A stretch of DNA of 64,000 bases from Microplitis mediator (Eukaryota > Arthropoda > Insecta > Hymenoptera > Braconidae). The translations under genes were made by a program, and so were the position numbers. The notes beneath the pieces are model-generated. The model searched no databases. It was not told the origin of the DNA and saw only the letters and a list, made by a program, of their open reading frames with translations. The stretch covers positions 19,535,364 through 19,599,363 of the forward strand of contig NC_079975.1 of the NCBI RefSeq assembly GCF_029852145.1, given 5' to 3'. Below, in pieces: positions 11,488-23,000 of the stretch; the stretch's first letter is position 1; each line of letters begins with the position of its first letter.

Positions 11488-14091
11488 TTAGTAAAAGTAG
11501 ACTATTAAACTGGACTTTATTGGCATTAAAACTTCAATCATCGATACAGATATTTTGAAAAAATAATCTATAAATAACAATTGTCTTACAGAAACAAATG
11601 TTTGTAGTGACAAAGGAACAACACCAACTGCACGGAGTTCTAATGACTGTAACGACAGTATCATTGGTATTGATACTGTATTACGTATTCCATGCTTGTG
11701 TTCATTTTCCCAACCGCACATCCACAGATTAATTGTTAATGACTCTGCCTTATTTACAATTTTATATCTTAATATAATGTTTATGCTATAAAACTATGTA
11801 TTTGTTGAATTGAAAAACGAAAAAAGTATATATCCGGGATATATACGGGCAAAATTTAATATATGTCTCATATATGAGGCATATATTCAGATTTACCCGA
11901 ATATATACAGATATTTTTCCTTTTTCGTACGGGTATATCCAGAGTAAATTTATAGCAGATAACTATTGATACTTAACTATGATTGATATTTAAATCACTG
12001 ATTTATTTATGATTTTGTTTAAAAAAACTGTTCAATCAAATATAAATTTATGTTAACATTAAAACTTGAGATTCGAGTATGCAGGTTAAAATAAGATGCA
12101 CATTACTCCACTGAAAAAAAAATTCCCTATTCATTCTGTACATAAAGTGATTTTTTTCAAGACTCCGAAACTCCGAATGATGAAATTAATTCGAATTAAA
12201 AATTTACCCCGGACTTTTTGATAGTGTATCATAAAAACTTATTCAAAATAAATATTTATAACTTACTGCTGCGCTCAAATTGTTTCCATACCAGCACCAA
12301 ACAAGGAGTTGAAGTAGAACGACTATGATTGCCAAAATTCTTCTTAGTAGCAGATGAAAATTATCATAACTCTGAAAACGTTGGATGGAAAAACGATTTA
12401 ATATAAGGTAAATGTCCCAATAGCGGAACGAGACCCAATACCAGCACGATTTGATAATCATTATATTATATTTTAACTCGTACGCAATGAAATTGAATAA
12501 AACTTTCGTTATTTACAACCTCAATATTTAGTTACAAAATAGATTTTAGAATATATCCAAAATATAAAAACAAAATGTTTATTATAGCAATAGTTTCGGA
12601 TCCATGACTTTTTCATATCTCTTAATTCTCAGATTCAGAAAGAACAAAAATAATTTTTACTATGTTGTTTTTACGAGAAACCCAATAGTGCGATGTGGAC
12701 CACCTTAATATTAATATTAAGAGCTCATATTTTCAAAGGCCTATTTGAGTACCTCAAAACAACTTTCAAACTTGGTCCCGAGAATAAGAAAAAAAATTTT
12801 TTTTTTAACTACCCTAATATATACCTTCGAATCAATGGTATTTTTGGAACTTATTCGATTAATTATGATATATTATAACCAAATTTTTTGGAAAATCCAT
12901 CATGAGAGCAAACACAAATGCTAAATTTCGATGAAATAGAAATCTACTAAAAAAACCCGCGGGTTTTTGTTTTAAACAATAATTCGTCTAAAAATTTATT
13001 TATATCGTTATGATCAAGTCTTGTATATTTTAAATCATTTCAACTTTGACATTGTAACTTTCCCCTGATCTTACTCTCTCTTAATATAAATTATTACTTA
13101 CTAAAATTATTTGAAATCCATTCAAACATACTAATACAGTGCTGGCCATAATTTGAACAACTACACAAAAACTGAAGCACTCGTTGGCTACATCTAACAT
13201 ATCAATTATCTTCTGATGTTGTGTAATGCAGTGTTTAAACCTCCAATCAAAGGTATCTTCGTCGTACACATTCTTCTCTTGCGCTTCAAACTTTACGAAT
13301 TCATTTATTCCGTTGGCTTCATTACTATCGTCATCGTCAAAAGCGTTGGTTATTGCACTACGTTTAAATATTGTTGAATTCTTATCTGATGACAAATTGA
13401 TAGCACGTTTAGTAGAATCACTGCGACAATATCTGCAATTTACTTTTAATATTTCTAATTGGACAGTCAGATATCTCATTATTACAATGACCATGATATC
13501 AACTCCGAAAAGTGAGTAGTCGACAAGTAAAATACCATAAGATATTGCGACATACATTAAATGATAATAAGGTGACTCTGATGCATCAAACGGAACAAAA
13601 ATACGTACTGGAAATTCTCGGTTTTTAATGTCAGCACTAAAAATTCGTGCTAATACTAATAATATAACTATTCCAAAGATTGTCAAAAATTGTCGATTTT
13701 CAAAATCCGCTATCTCAGTAATCCATTCCATAACTTGAGCATCTGAAATTTTAAGATTCTAATAAATTAATTATAAATCAATAATTATCTTTAGTTTAAC
13801 TCACTGTTTTTTTTCTTAATTATATCTATCGGTTCATAAATATCGTTTATAAGTTTCTTGATATTTTTATATTCAATGCAAAATTTAAATCCCTTCGCTA
13901 ATGCTTCGAAACATCCGATCAAGAAACATAAATTATCTGTAATAAGTGATATCTCATTGATGTTAGCGATTGCATCGGCTGACATAATCAATGTTAATAA
14001 CACAATTATGGTGAGGTTGAACAAACGGAAAATTGAATTTAAAAATCTAAAACTTGTAATCGTCGTTTCTACAGGCCAAATCCCATCGAAT
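11488..14091 (-). CDS. Odorant receptor OR-B (7tm_6), four coding exons
   Basis: Complete-looking insect odorant receptor on the minus strand. Exons: 13805..14091 (287 nt), 13102..13742 (641 nt), 12267..12371 (105 nt) and 11488..11748 (261 nt to the stop). Splice sites are good: donor GTGAGT/acceptor TTTCAG for intron 1 (62 nt), GTAAGT/TTTTCAG for intron 2, GTAAGT/AATAAG for intron 3. Phases 1, 0, 0 are consistent. The third exon has the receptor hallmark WCWYGN, and the last has the conserved PLSLQTFVSV stretch. After FVS there is either readthrough to the stop (33 extra residues) or a 75-nt intron (GTAAGA to ATAAAG) leaving a short tail; the second gives a length near 405, closer to the family norm. 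The open frame continues upstream of GIWP to an ATG at 14213, but that extension is interrupted by stops in the other two copies. Ligand unknown. Confidence 0.87.
11815..11935. mobile_element. Palindromic MITE, ATATATCCG family, copy 2 (OR-B intron 3)
   Basis: GTATATATCCGGGATATA..CGGGCAAA on the left and AGATTTACCCGAATATAT..ACGGGTAT on the right form imperfect inverted arms. It lies in the OR-B intron and is not at the matching place in OR-C. Confidence 0.65.
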
Positions 14092-14207
14092 CTTTTATGG
14101 GTTTTAAAATAAAAAAAAAAAAAGTATATAAATAAATGAATTGAAATTAGTACACTATTATAAAATGTATTCAAATAAATGTATAAAACATTATCGAACG
14201 CATTTAA

Positions 14208-14270
14208 CTTCATCAGGTTTGTTCACCTCAGAATTGCAGCAACTCTATTTATTGTGAGCTTATAATGCAT
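14208..14270 (-). promoter_or_regulatory. Candidate core promoter of OR-B
   Basis: Same conserved block as upstream of OR-A: on the minus strand AATAAATAG, then CTGAGGTGAAC, then ATGAAGTT. The TATA-like box is weaker (AATAAATAG). Homology continues upstream to about 14830 and matches 26400-26830 and 4900-5190, so some of the conservation is simply shared ancestry. Confidence 0.38.
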
Positions 14271-14900
14271 AGTGAGGAGTATTTCTTTTATAACTAAATG
14301 TAAAAGTTTTTTTTTATTATTCACTTTTGTATTTTTGTTTTACTTTTAAGTTTTTAAAGCAATTTTTTTCCGAGTCTATTATTTAATATCTTTATTACTT
14401 TATTCTACAATTTTTTTCACACACACAAGAAAAAACATGTAATTTAGCGAAGCGGTTTTGAGGAAAAAGAATACAATATTTCTGAGTAAAACATTAAAAT
14501 CATTTTTTTTTATACAATTTATTATGGGTAATACTTTTATACGTTAGAAATAAAATCCTAAATTACAGTCTATAAGTTTTTACCAAGAAAATATAATTTA
14601 CACGAAGGAAAAGTGAGGTAAATTTATTTGTAACGGACTTACATTGTTATTACCTGGCGTCGATTCGGCGGAAATTTATTAAAGGGGGTTGAAACAATGT
14701 TTTTCTAACACCACTACTTCATTGTATTTCTGACAGTCGTACACATCACTTCTTCTCTAAGGAATTGTAACACTTGATAGAAATAAGTTCTTATTTTAAA
14801 AACAAAACATTTACGTGACTTGGCACACAGTTTTTGGGTTAAAGAAGACAAAGCAATAAGTATTTCTATCATTCGTAATTAAAATTTTTATAATTATTGA

Positions 14901-14902
<2 letters not shown>

Positions 14903-14953
<51 letters not shown>

Positions 14954-14976
14954 TTATTATTATTATTATTATTATA
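14903..14976 (+). repeat. (ATT)n microsatellite
   Basis: About 24 units of ATT with a single interruption (TTC). Upstream of OR-B. Confidence 0.95.
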
Positions 14977-15277
14977 TTTCAAGTTTCGTTCTCGAGATCA
15001 CTGTGTATAGTAGCGTTCTTTGTACGCTTATACATACCACATAGTTAAGCTGTAAAACAAAATTAAGTTGGTGTCCATAGAAACTGGTCTGTTATTTATT
15101 CTTCATAATAGTTTTTAAACTTTTCCAAATAACATCGATTTTGAATTCGGAACGACTCTAATAACATTAAAAAAGTATCAACATTCAATTGATTTGGAAA
15201 AGCCAACAAATGGTTTAATCAACGACCTTGTTGATCATTGTTTATCTGAGGGCAAATATTAAAATATATCAATAAAT

Positions 15278-16160
15278 ACACTTACCAAAATATTAAAGGA
15301 ACAAGAAAATTTTATAAATGTTTAAGTGATTTTTGGAAGGCTTTGTTTTCGTGAAAAATGGTCGTATCAAAAAAATAAAAAAAGTAAATTGAAGGTTGAA
15401 ATCTCTAATTTGAAGATTTATCAGCAAAATAATTTTTTGAGCCATGGTTCTTGCGGAGTCATAAGAAATAGCTCGAGACAAAAATTTTCTAAATTTTTCG
15501 GTTTTGTTTTTTGGGTCTACAGAGCCGGTAAAAATTTTTCAAAAAAACCAATTCATGGCTCATTTAGAAAATTTATTCAGCTACAATTTGCTTTTTTTGT
15601 TTTTTTGTACGACGATTTGCTGCTGCGATATCAGTCTTCAAATGAAAAAGGATCCTTTTGTCTTCAATTATCGATATCTCAGCAACTAATGGTCGCACAG
15701 TAATTTAAAGGGTAGTTTTAGAAACTTGAATAAATTCTTCACAAACTCTATTTTCGATTTTTTCAAAAAAAAAAAAATTTTTCATCCTTAAAATGAATTT
15801 GAAAAACCTACAAAAAATGGACATTTTATGGTTTTTTAGTCAATCAACCGATACTTTAAGAATATTGATGGAAAGCTTAATGTTGCCAGGTGATTTTACA
15901 GCTTAATATACCCCCCAAAACCATTGCACCTATTGCACCATTTGGCTGGGCTGATTGCTCAAAGTTTTACAAAACAATAAAAGTAACAAGTTCTGTTGTG
16001 TAATCGTCTTCAAAGTGAAAAAATTAATTTTTTTTCGGATTTTTTTCCATTTGTGTGTCAGTTACTCAAAAAATGTAAGGTAAAGAGAAAAAAATAAAAT
16101 TTCTGAAAAACAAAAAAAAAAACAAGAAACTTTTTACTTGTTTCTTTTTTACGTTTACTC

Positions 16161-16206
<46 letters not shown>

Positions 16207-16302
16207 CGTTTTTCAAAACTTTATTTTTTTTCTCACTCAATCACTTTAATCACTTAAAAATTTATAAAATTTTCTTGTTCCTTTAACATTTTGGACAAGT
16301 GT
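15278..16302. mobile_element. 1.0-kb TIR element with AAAGGAACAAGAAAATTTT ends
   Basis: The left end begins ACACTTACC and continues AAAGGAACAAGAAAATTTTA; the right end is its inverse (TAAAATTTTCTTGTTCCTTT..AAGTGT), giving terminal inverted repeats of about 40 nt or more. A poly-T run of about 46 nt lies at 16161-16206. The open frames inside look like chance frames. Confidence 0.75.
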
Positions 16303-16459
16303 AATTCTGGGCCAAGTTAGACCCCAAGTAGAATTGAAACTTATAGTTGGCCAGCCCGTAGTTAATAGAATTGGCAAGCCATAATCCCACTATGTAACGC
16401 CATCTTAGCCGATGGCTGACTGATTAAAACAATCCAGTGGATAGATTTGAACTTATGCT

Positions 16460-16735
16460 GCCGTTGTTGCCATTCGGGTGACACACCAGACTGAGTACGG
16501 TGCTAGACACGACTGGTTCATGTGCACACACGAATCAGTATTGTTCTGCACACGACTGATTACGGTGCTGCAATTCGGGTGCTGCACCAGACTGAGTACG
16601 GTGCTAGACACGACTGGTTCGGGTGCGCACCCGAACCAGTCGTGTGCTTGCCCTTATTTTTTCTTGCACACGACTCAGTCGTGTGCTGCACACGAACCAG
16701 TCGGGTTTCAATTTTTCCGTGTGGAAAAGCCTGAG
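16460..16735. repeat. Array of ACGACTGGTTCG / CAGTCGTGTG motifs
   Basis: Repeated TAGACACGACTGGTTC, CACACGACT and GGTGCTGCACCAGACTGAGTACG units, partly in inverted order (a GGTTCGGGTGCGCACCCGAACC palindrome at about 16616). A relic of the same family lies at 30680-30750, just upstream of the first astacin gene. Confidence 0.7.
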
Positions 16736-16929
16736 AAGCTCAGACATCAAATCTTGATTTAAGGTGTTAACCTCGAGGCGTGGATTTCGGTTCTCACTGC
16801 CTAGGAGGCGATGGTTCAGATAGTTCTGCTATTAGTACCCGCCGGGGATGAATGCCGGACAGGTAACTTGCTAATATAGATTTCAAAGGCAGCTCATAAG
16901 CCGGGGTTCTTGGGTTCAGGAAATTTTCA

Positions 16930-17334
16930 GAACTATACAACAGGTGCCTAGAGTTAGGAGTCTTCCCAACCGCATGGAAAGAGGGTGGGATGATTATGCT
17001 CCTTAAGAGTAGTGATAAAGACTCGAGTGACCCAAAGTCTTATAGGCAAATATGTTTACTTTCGGTAATTGGGAAGGTATTTGAAAGATAATTAAAGACG
17101 AGACTCACCGCCACAGTCTTAGCTGGATACAAGATCTCCAGTCAACAATTTGGCTTCATGGCCGAAAGGTCGACTGAAGATACAATCGTTGAGATGCGCC
17201 GCTTGCTAGATTTGACAACAGAGAATCTGGCAATCGGACTTCTCTTCGATATTTCTGGCGCCTTTGACAACGTGTGGTGGTCGCGAGTTATCCTAGAATA
17301 CCTATTATATAATCCAAGACTTCTATCGACTTAA
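16930..17334 (+). pseudogene. Non-LTR retrotransposon reverse transcriptase fragment, R1-like
   Basis: The translated plus strand shows RT landmarks in order: GVFPTAWKEGGMIMLLKSS, SYRQICLLSVIGKVFER, QQFGFMAERSTEDTIVE and DISGAFDNVWW. These match the fingers and early palm of an R1/I-group reverse transcriptase. A TAA stop at 17089..17091 interrupts the frame between VFER and LKTRL, and the YADD catalytic motif and everything after it are missing. A dead, truncated remnant. Confidence 0.85.
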
Positions 17335-17584
17335 AAAACAAATACAATAGTTTTAGAAAATCAAGAGATTTAATCCTATTCAACAAGTAAGTAATCAAGT
17401 AGCATTTATAACTAATTAATAAAATTTTTCATTCAGTACGAACTGGAAAACCTAGAATTTTACCATGGTTAGAAAAAAACGTACTGTGCTATTGAATAAT
17501 TTTTTATTGTTCCTCATATGTGCGTCATTTCTTTATTACGATGGACAGGTGGCTCAATGGATAAATTGAACGAAATATGGCAGA

Positions 17585-17663
17585 GGCTCGGATAGCTTAA
17601 CTAGAAGAGTACTTGGTGCGTAACCAGCATGGTCTGGGTTCGACTCCAAGTTCGGATTATCCA
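17585..17663 (+). tRNA. tRNA-like sequence (probable tRNA-derived repeat, not a working tRNA)
   Basis: Shows an A-box-like GATAGCTTAACTAGAAGAG, a possible anticodon arm with loop TGCGTAA and a B box GGGTTCGACTCC. The acceptor stem pairs poorly, so this is likely a SINE-like or pseudo-tRNA unit. A relative lies at 37797-37873, and both are followed by similar CTCAATT.TTATAAA sequence. Confidence 0.4.
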
Positions 17664-17722
17664 TATTAAACTCAATTATTTATAAACTTTTCATCTCGAC
17701 TTATTAAGATCCTAGAAAACTG

Positions 17723-18836
17723 CCCGGGAAAAAAATTTAGATCTGTTCTGATCAAATTAGATCAGCTCAGATCGAATCTGATCATAATTTATACTGAATC
17801 CAGATCCAAGTAGAGCTGATTTGATCTGTTCAGATCAAACTAGATCTGATCAGATACGACATTTTTCTTTGGGAAAAAATAGTCCACATCTACCGTGATT
17901 AAATCTGATCAAGTCGGATCAACCTAGATCAAGTTAGATCAACCTAGATCTAGTCAGATTAAAATAGATCAACATTGATTAAACGATCAATATGTGAAGT
18001 AAATATAAATAGATATAATTGAATTTGTACGGATCAAACTAGATCTGAGCTGATATAACTTTTTCTCAAGAAACAAAGTTCAGATCTGATCTGATCAGAT
18101 TATAAAGAAATATTTCTCAAGAAATTATTTTCATTGGGTAAACACGTATGAAATACTTTAAGGAAAAATTCTTTATGTATCTTAGAAAAAGATTATTTTC
18201 ATTATTGTTTATAAAAAGTGATCCTTTATATTTATGCAAAATATTTCATATTGATTATAATCATTTTTATTTAACAAAAAATCAGTCTAATTTATGACAA
18301 TATTTAATTACTTATACTCATTTTGTATTACTGTCGAGATCAATAACTATTGGATATTTCGTTTTTTTTAAATTGGTATCTTCTTAATTATATGTTAATT
18401 TGTATTGTTTGGAGAAGAGTGATCTTGAATATGAATCTTTATTAAGTTCAATTTCAATTGTATCATTCAAAGGAGGAAATAAAGCTGATCTCACATGGAA
18501 CATGAAACGTTTACTTTTAATTTTAATGGCTTCAATCCTATATATTCTATATTATTGTGATATATTTAATAAATTTTTAATCAGACATACCAATTTTTAT
18601 TAAGATAGAGATAAAAAAAACAGATCTATTTAGATCTAGCGAATTAGATCGAATTTGATCGGAGCAGGTCTAAGAGTGTTTTTTATTTACCTTGATCTGT
18701 TTAGATCCAAGCAAATCTATTCTGATTAGAGTAGATCTAATTTGATCTAAATATACCCGGTCAAAATGCAGATCTGTTCAGATCTGAAACATCGGATCTA
18801 ATTTGATCTGAATAGATCTAAATTTTTTTTCCCGGG
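17723..18836. mobile_element. Foldback element with GATC-rich arms and CCCGGGAAAAAAA ends
   Basis: The left end CCCGGGAAAAAAATTTAGAT and its inverse at the right end are near-perfect. Both arms carry dense repeats of GATCTGATCAGATC-type words (17735-18090 and 18620-18815). The AT-rich middle has no convincing gene; a 67-codon frame at 18400..18603 matches nothing I know. Confidence 0.85.
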
Positions 18837-18879
18837 TGTTATGACGATTTTCAAGATGACGTTCGAGTGTATGTATGTA

Positions 18880-20047
18880 TTAAATTAGTTTTGCACTAGA
18901 TCTCAACTTCATTTCAATATATACGTATATATATCAATTCCTAGATTCTGCAAGAAATTGAGCTCCGTTGATACAGTTTGTTTTAAGATATTCCAAAAAT
19001 GAAATCTTTGGAAAAACTTTTTTTTTTATTTTTATTACTTTTAACATACTTTATGGATCGATTGTAACGTATGATCATTTCTCATCAGTTCTAAATCTCT
19101 AAAAACCCCGTCAAATGAAGAAATGATTTTTTGACGAAACCAACGCTGTGTGATTCCTTCGATAGTAAAAATATACACAGAGAAAAATGTCAAGGAAATA
19201 TGCCTATGCAGCATAGTAATAATTACATTACTCTATAGTTTGGATAAGCAGTCTCATAATAGCGTCGTGACACAAACTATAGAGTAATGTAATTATTACT
19301 ATGCTGCATAGGCATATTTACTTGACGTTTCTCTCCGTGTGTTACATCGATTCCTCACGTCGTTCTTGAGATATCTTTCTTACACACTATTTTTGTACTA
19401 CGAGCTAAAGGACAGATGATGATAAAACTTTTTTTTATAATTATACGTATGCCATCACTCAATTAAAGTAGCAACCTTGTTAATTAGTATTTCTCTTAAC
19501 ATTAACGTGCTTTTCATAACATGTTCGTGCAATATAAAAATAACAAACAATTTAATATTTCACTTGATCTTGACAGTTCGACAGTAAAGCTCAACGTCTC
19601 TGCTTCGTATTCGAAGTTTGAATTATTTTCACACAACTCGTAAAATGGTTTTAGTGTCACATTTGTATAAAGTATGAATTAATAGATTACTGATCCTTGG
19701 CAACCGTAAGTAGCAGTACTAACACTGAGTATGATGTTTTGATAGCCTGCATAAAATAAAAGAGTATTTAACTCATTTACATGATGAAGATAAAAGTATA
19801 ATATCGTAAGGCAAGAGATAAATGATACCATTTGTACACTTTACCCCAAGCCGCACGTTTGTATACATTTTTCATAACCAGCGGCATTGATATTTGAAGT
19901 TTTAATGTATATAGAACTACTCAAATCGAAATTCGAAATCAACTGGGTGAATAATTGCCTTTATGAAATCAAGTCTCCATAGTTATTTATTCATTAACTT
20001 TGGTTGAAATAGAATAAGTACAAGTACCCTATTATAAATTGAGTTAT
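18880..20047. repeat. 3' flank of OR-C, duplicate of 10330-11487
   Basis: Colinear similarity with the downstream flank of OR-B, interrupted by the hairpin at 19175-19340. No separate gene seen. Confidence 0.65.
19175..19340. mobile_element. Near-perfect hairpin MITE
   Basis: The left arm ACACAGAGAAAAATGTCAAG continues through ATATGCCTATGCAGC..TATAGTTT and is repeated inverted with almost no mismatch up to CTCTCCGTGT. Arms are about 70 nt around a short loop. It shares ACACGGAGAGAAA ends with the larger elements at 24345 and 47452. Absent from the matching place downstream of OR-B. Confidence 0.85.
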
Positions 20048-23000
20048 TTAATAAAAGCGGGCTATTAAAATGGACTTTATTGGCATTAAAACTTCAATCA
20101 TCGATACAGATGTGTTAAAAACATGATTTTGCAATAATAATTTTCTTACAGAAACAAAGGTTTGTAATGACAAAGGAACAACACCAACTGCACGAATTTC
20201 TAATGACTGTAACGACAGTATCATTGGTATTGATACGGTATTACGTATTCCATGCTTGTGTTCATTTTCCCAACCGCACATCCACAGATTACTTGTCAAT
20301 GACTCTGCCTTATTTACAATTTTATATCTTAATATAATGTTTATGCTACAGAACTATTTGCTGTCTTGACAAATTTTACACCCGTGAACAATTTTCGGAC
20401 TAAACGCCCATTAAATCCGGAGTAAATTTTGAACAGATAATTTTTAATATTTAATTATAATTGATATTTAATAAATGACTTGGTTATGATTTTGTTTAAA
20501 AAACTGTTCTATTAAATATACACTGAGGAAAAAATTTCTTCTGACAACTAAATTTTAGTTATGACAACAAAATGATTTGATTGCCCATTACCAATCATAT
20601 ACTTGGTTGATTTAACTAAATCTTTTATAATCCACCAACAAAACAAATTATTGGAAACTATAAAATATTTAGTAAAAATAATTACGCGTTAAGTAGCAAG
20701 CATAAAATCAATTTGATTACCTGTAGAGCTTATAAAGTAGTAATTATGAAATATATAAGTGAGCCTTAGAAAATGAGTTATTACTAATAATTAAATATTA
20801 TTTTAAAATGACAGATTATTTATTCAACAATTAAATAAATGCACATTTAGAAAAATAATTTACTTTCTTGACACGTACTTTCTTTTTACTATGATCAAGA
20901 TTGTTCAGAGAAATATTACTCTTAAATATTAATGTCATAATGTTATATTTCTCTGCCACTGAATAACAGCAAACCCGTCCCATAAATGCAAGTTCGGAAT
21001 ATAAAACTTCTGAAATAAGTTTCTTACCAGGGACACTACAAGTGGTAGGCGCCATCTAGTGGCGAGCACCGAACTACACCCGTTGCTGTTGGCTAGCATA
21101 GTGACAACTGTCTTTTCTGATGGTAAATATTTATTAGGTTCAAATATATATTTATTAACTTCGAACAAATATATATATTTATTCTACATGAATATATTTT
21201 TTTGTGTCTAATAAGTAATATTCATTAGAGTTATCCCTTTAGAGTCTGACTTTGAAACCCCACTCTTCTGTCTGGCGGAGCCCGATAGAATTAGAAAGAG
21301 CGCGAAGCAAATGTGACAGGGCCGTATTATGAGAGAAAAAATTTCACCTACGCGGGAAGTAAAAATTATTTTATTTTTAATTTTTAATTTATTAAATAAT
21401 AAATATCAAAGGACTTAAATTCAAAATAAGAACAACATTTGGTTTCATTATAAATATAGTTAAGTAATATTGCAATTACATACACTGTAAAAAATCACCG
21501 GGGTAAGTCCAAGCGGTGTAGGTGTTAAAATTATCGGTGTTAAATTTACCCCTAAAAGCGGTGTGAAAATAACGCCGCCACCGGTGTAAATATTCTAGAC
21601 CGGTGTTAAAATAACGCCGCCGCCAGTGTAAACATTCTTTACCGGTGTTAAAATATTTTATTTTGTGAATATTTTTACTTACTCGATCACTATACTTGTT
21701 AATAAATTATATTTTTTTATTAATTTTCATGAAGAACTGACATTTTTTGTTTTATAATCTTTAAAGTTAATACTCCAAGCGGACGCAATTTATCCCGCTT
21801 TTACACCTGTTACCCCGCTTTTACACCGGTATTACTCCGGTTACCCCGCTTTAACACCGGTATTTTTAACACCGGTGTATTACTCCTACACCGGTGTAAT
21901 TTCATTTTTACACCGGGCGGAGTTAAAACGAGTCCATTTTTAACACCGCTCTTTTTACAGTGTAGCAATGTATAAAATTTTTAAAATTTTTCTAACCTTA
22001 CTTTCGGAGACTATTTCCTCACGTCAACAATACTAACTACGGCACTGTCGATGAACGCAGCGCGAGATTCAAACGAGTGGAAGGGTACTCACAGGCACAC
22101 TACTACTCTCACATGTCACTTATACATGCTCACGGGACTCTACGATTCGCGCTCTCCCCACTAATCTCACGCGGAGACGTTTCGAGATCCTCTGACTCTA
22201 AAGGGTTAATATAATCTAACTTTGCTTTCATATTTGGGTTTATTGGCACTATTAAATAATTTAGTTGTCTATCAAACAAATATTTTCTGAACTCTACCAA
22301 ATGATTTTATTATCTAAGAGAGAGAAATATTAACTTCAACCAAATAGAGTCTATTAAATCATTTGTTAAAAATGACAAAGTAGATTATGTTGACGTAATA
22401 AAATTTAGTTGTCCCAAATAAATTTTAGTTTAACAGAACTTAACAAAATCGATTTAACTGCCCAAAGAGAAATTTTTTCTCAGTGTAATTTTATTTTTAC
22501 ATTAAAATTTAAAAACGAACTGGATGCGGATTAAAACAAGATTCACATCAAAAATTCACTCCGCTAAAAAAGAATCTCCCTAATTATTCCATACATGGGG
22601 TGATTTTTTGAAAACTTCGAGTGACAGAGTTAATTCGGATTGAAAATTTACCCCGAATTTTTTTATAGTGTATCATTATCAATGATTCAAAATTAATATT
22701 TACAACTTACTGCTGCACTCATTTTGTTTCCATACCAGCACCAAACAAATAGTTGAAATAGGACGACTATGATTGCCAAAATTCTTCTGATTAGCAGATG
22801 AAGATTATCATAACTCTGAAAACATTGGGTGAAAAATAGTACATTGCATAGCGAGTGGGCTAGGTGAGTCTTTATATGGGAAGCACAATGTTTTTAACAC
22901 GAATCGCAGGTACACATGTACGAGCAAGTGATTGTGCACTGAATACGAGTGCTAAAAATATTGTGTTTGATAAATAATGACTTAGCCCATATGATATGCA

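Larger units (their letters stand above)
20520..22486. mobile_element. 2-kb TIR element in OR-C intron 3 (ends ACACTGAGGAAAAAATTTCT)
   Basis: The left end ACACTGAGGAAAAAATTTCT and the inverted right end AGAAATTTTTTCTCAGTGT match. Subterminal AAATTTAGTTGTC-type words recur in both halves. The core carries the GCGCCATCTAGTGGCG block (see regulatory entry) and a nested MITE. Absent from OR-B, so inserted after duplication. The open frames at 20831..21168 (minus) look like non-genic frames through the shared core. Confidence 0.8.

Noticed and set aside
13226..14112. Plus-strand frames at 13226-13519 and 13858-14112 (and the like at 4235 and 25947)
   Set aside because: They are antisense shadows of the odorant receptor exons and recur only because those exons are conserved.
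16058..16240. Lysine-rich 60-codon frame on the minus strand
   Set aside because: It is the reverse of a poly-T run inside a TIR element.
20831..21168. Two overlapping minus-strand frames as a small gene
   Set aside because: They lie in the core of a transposon and the homologous core at 655-860 does not keep the frame.
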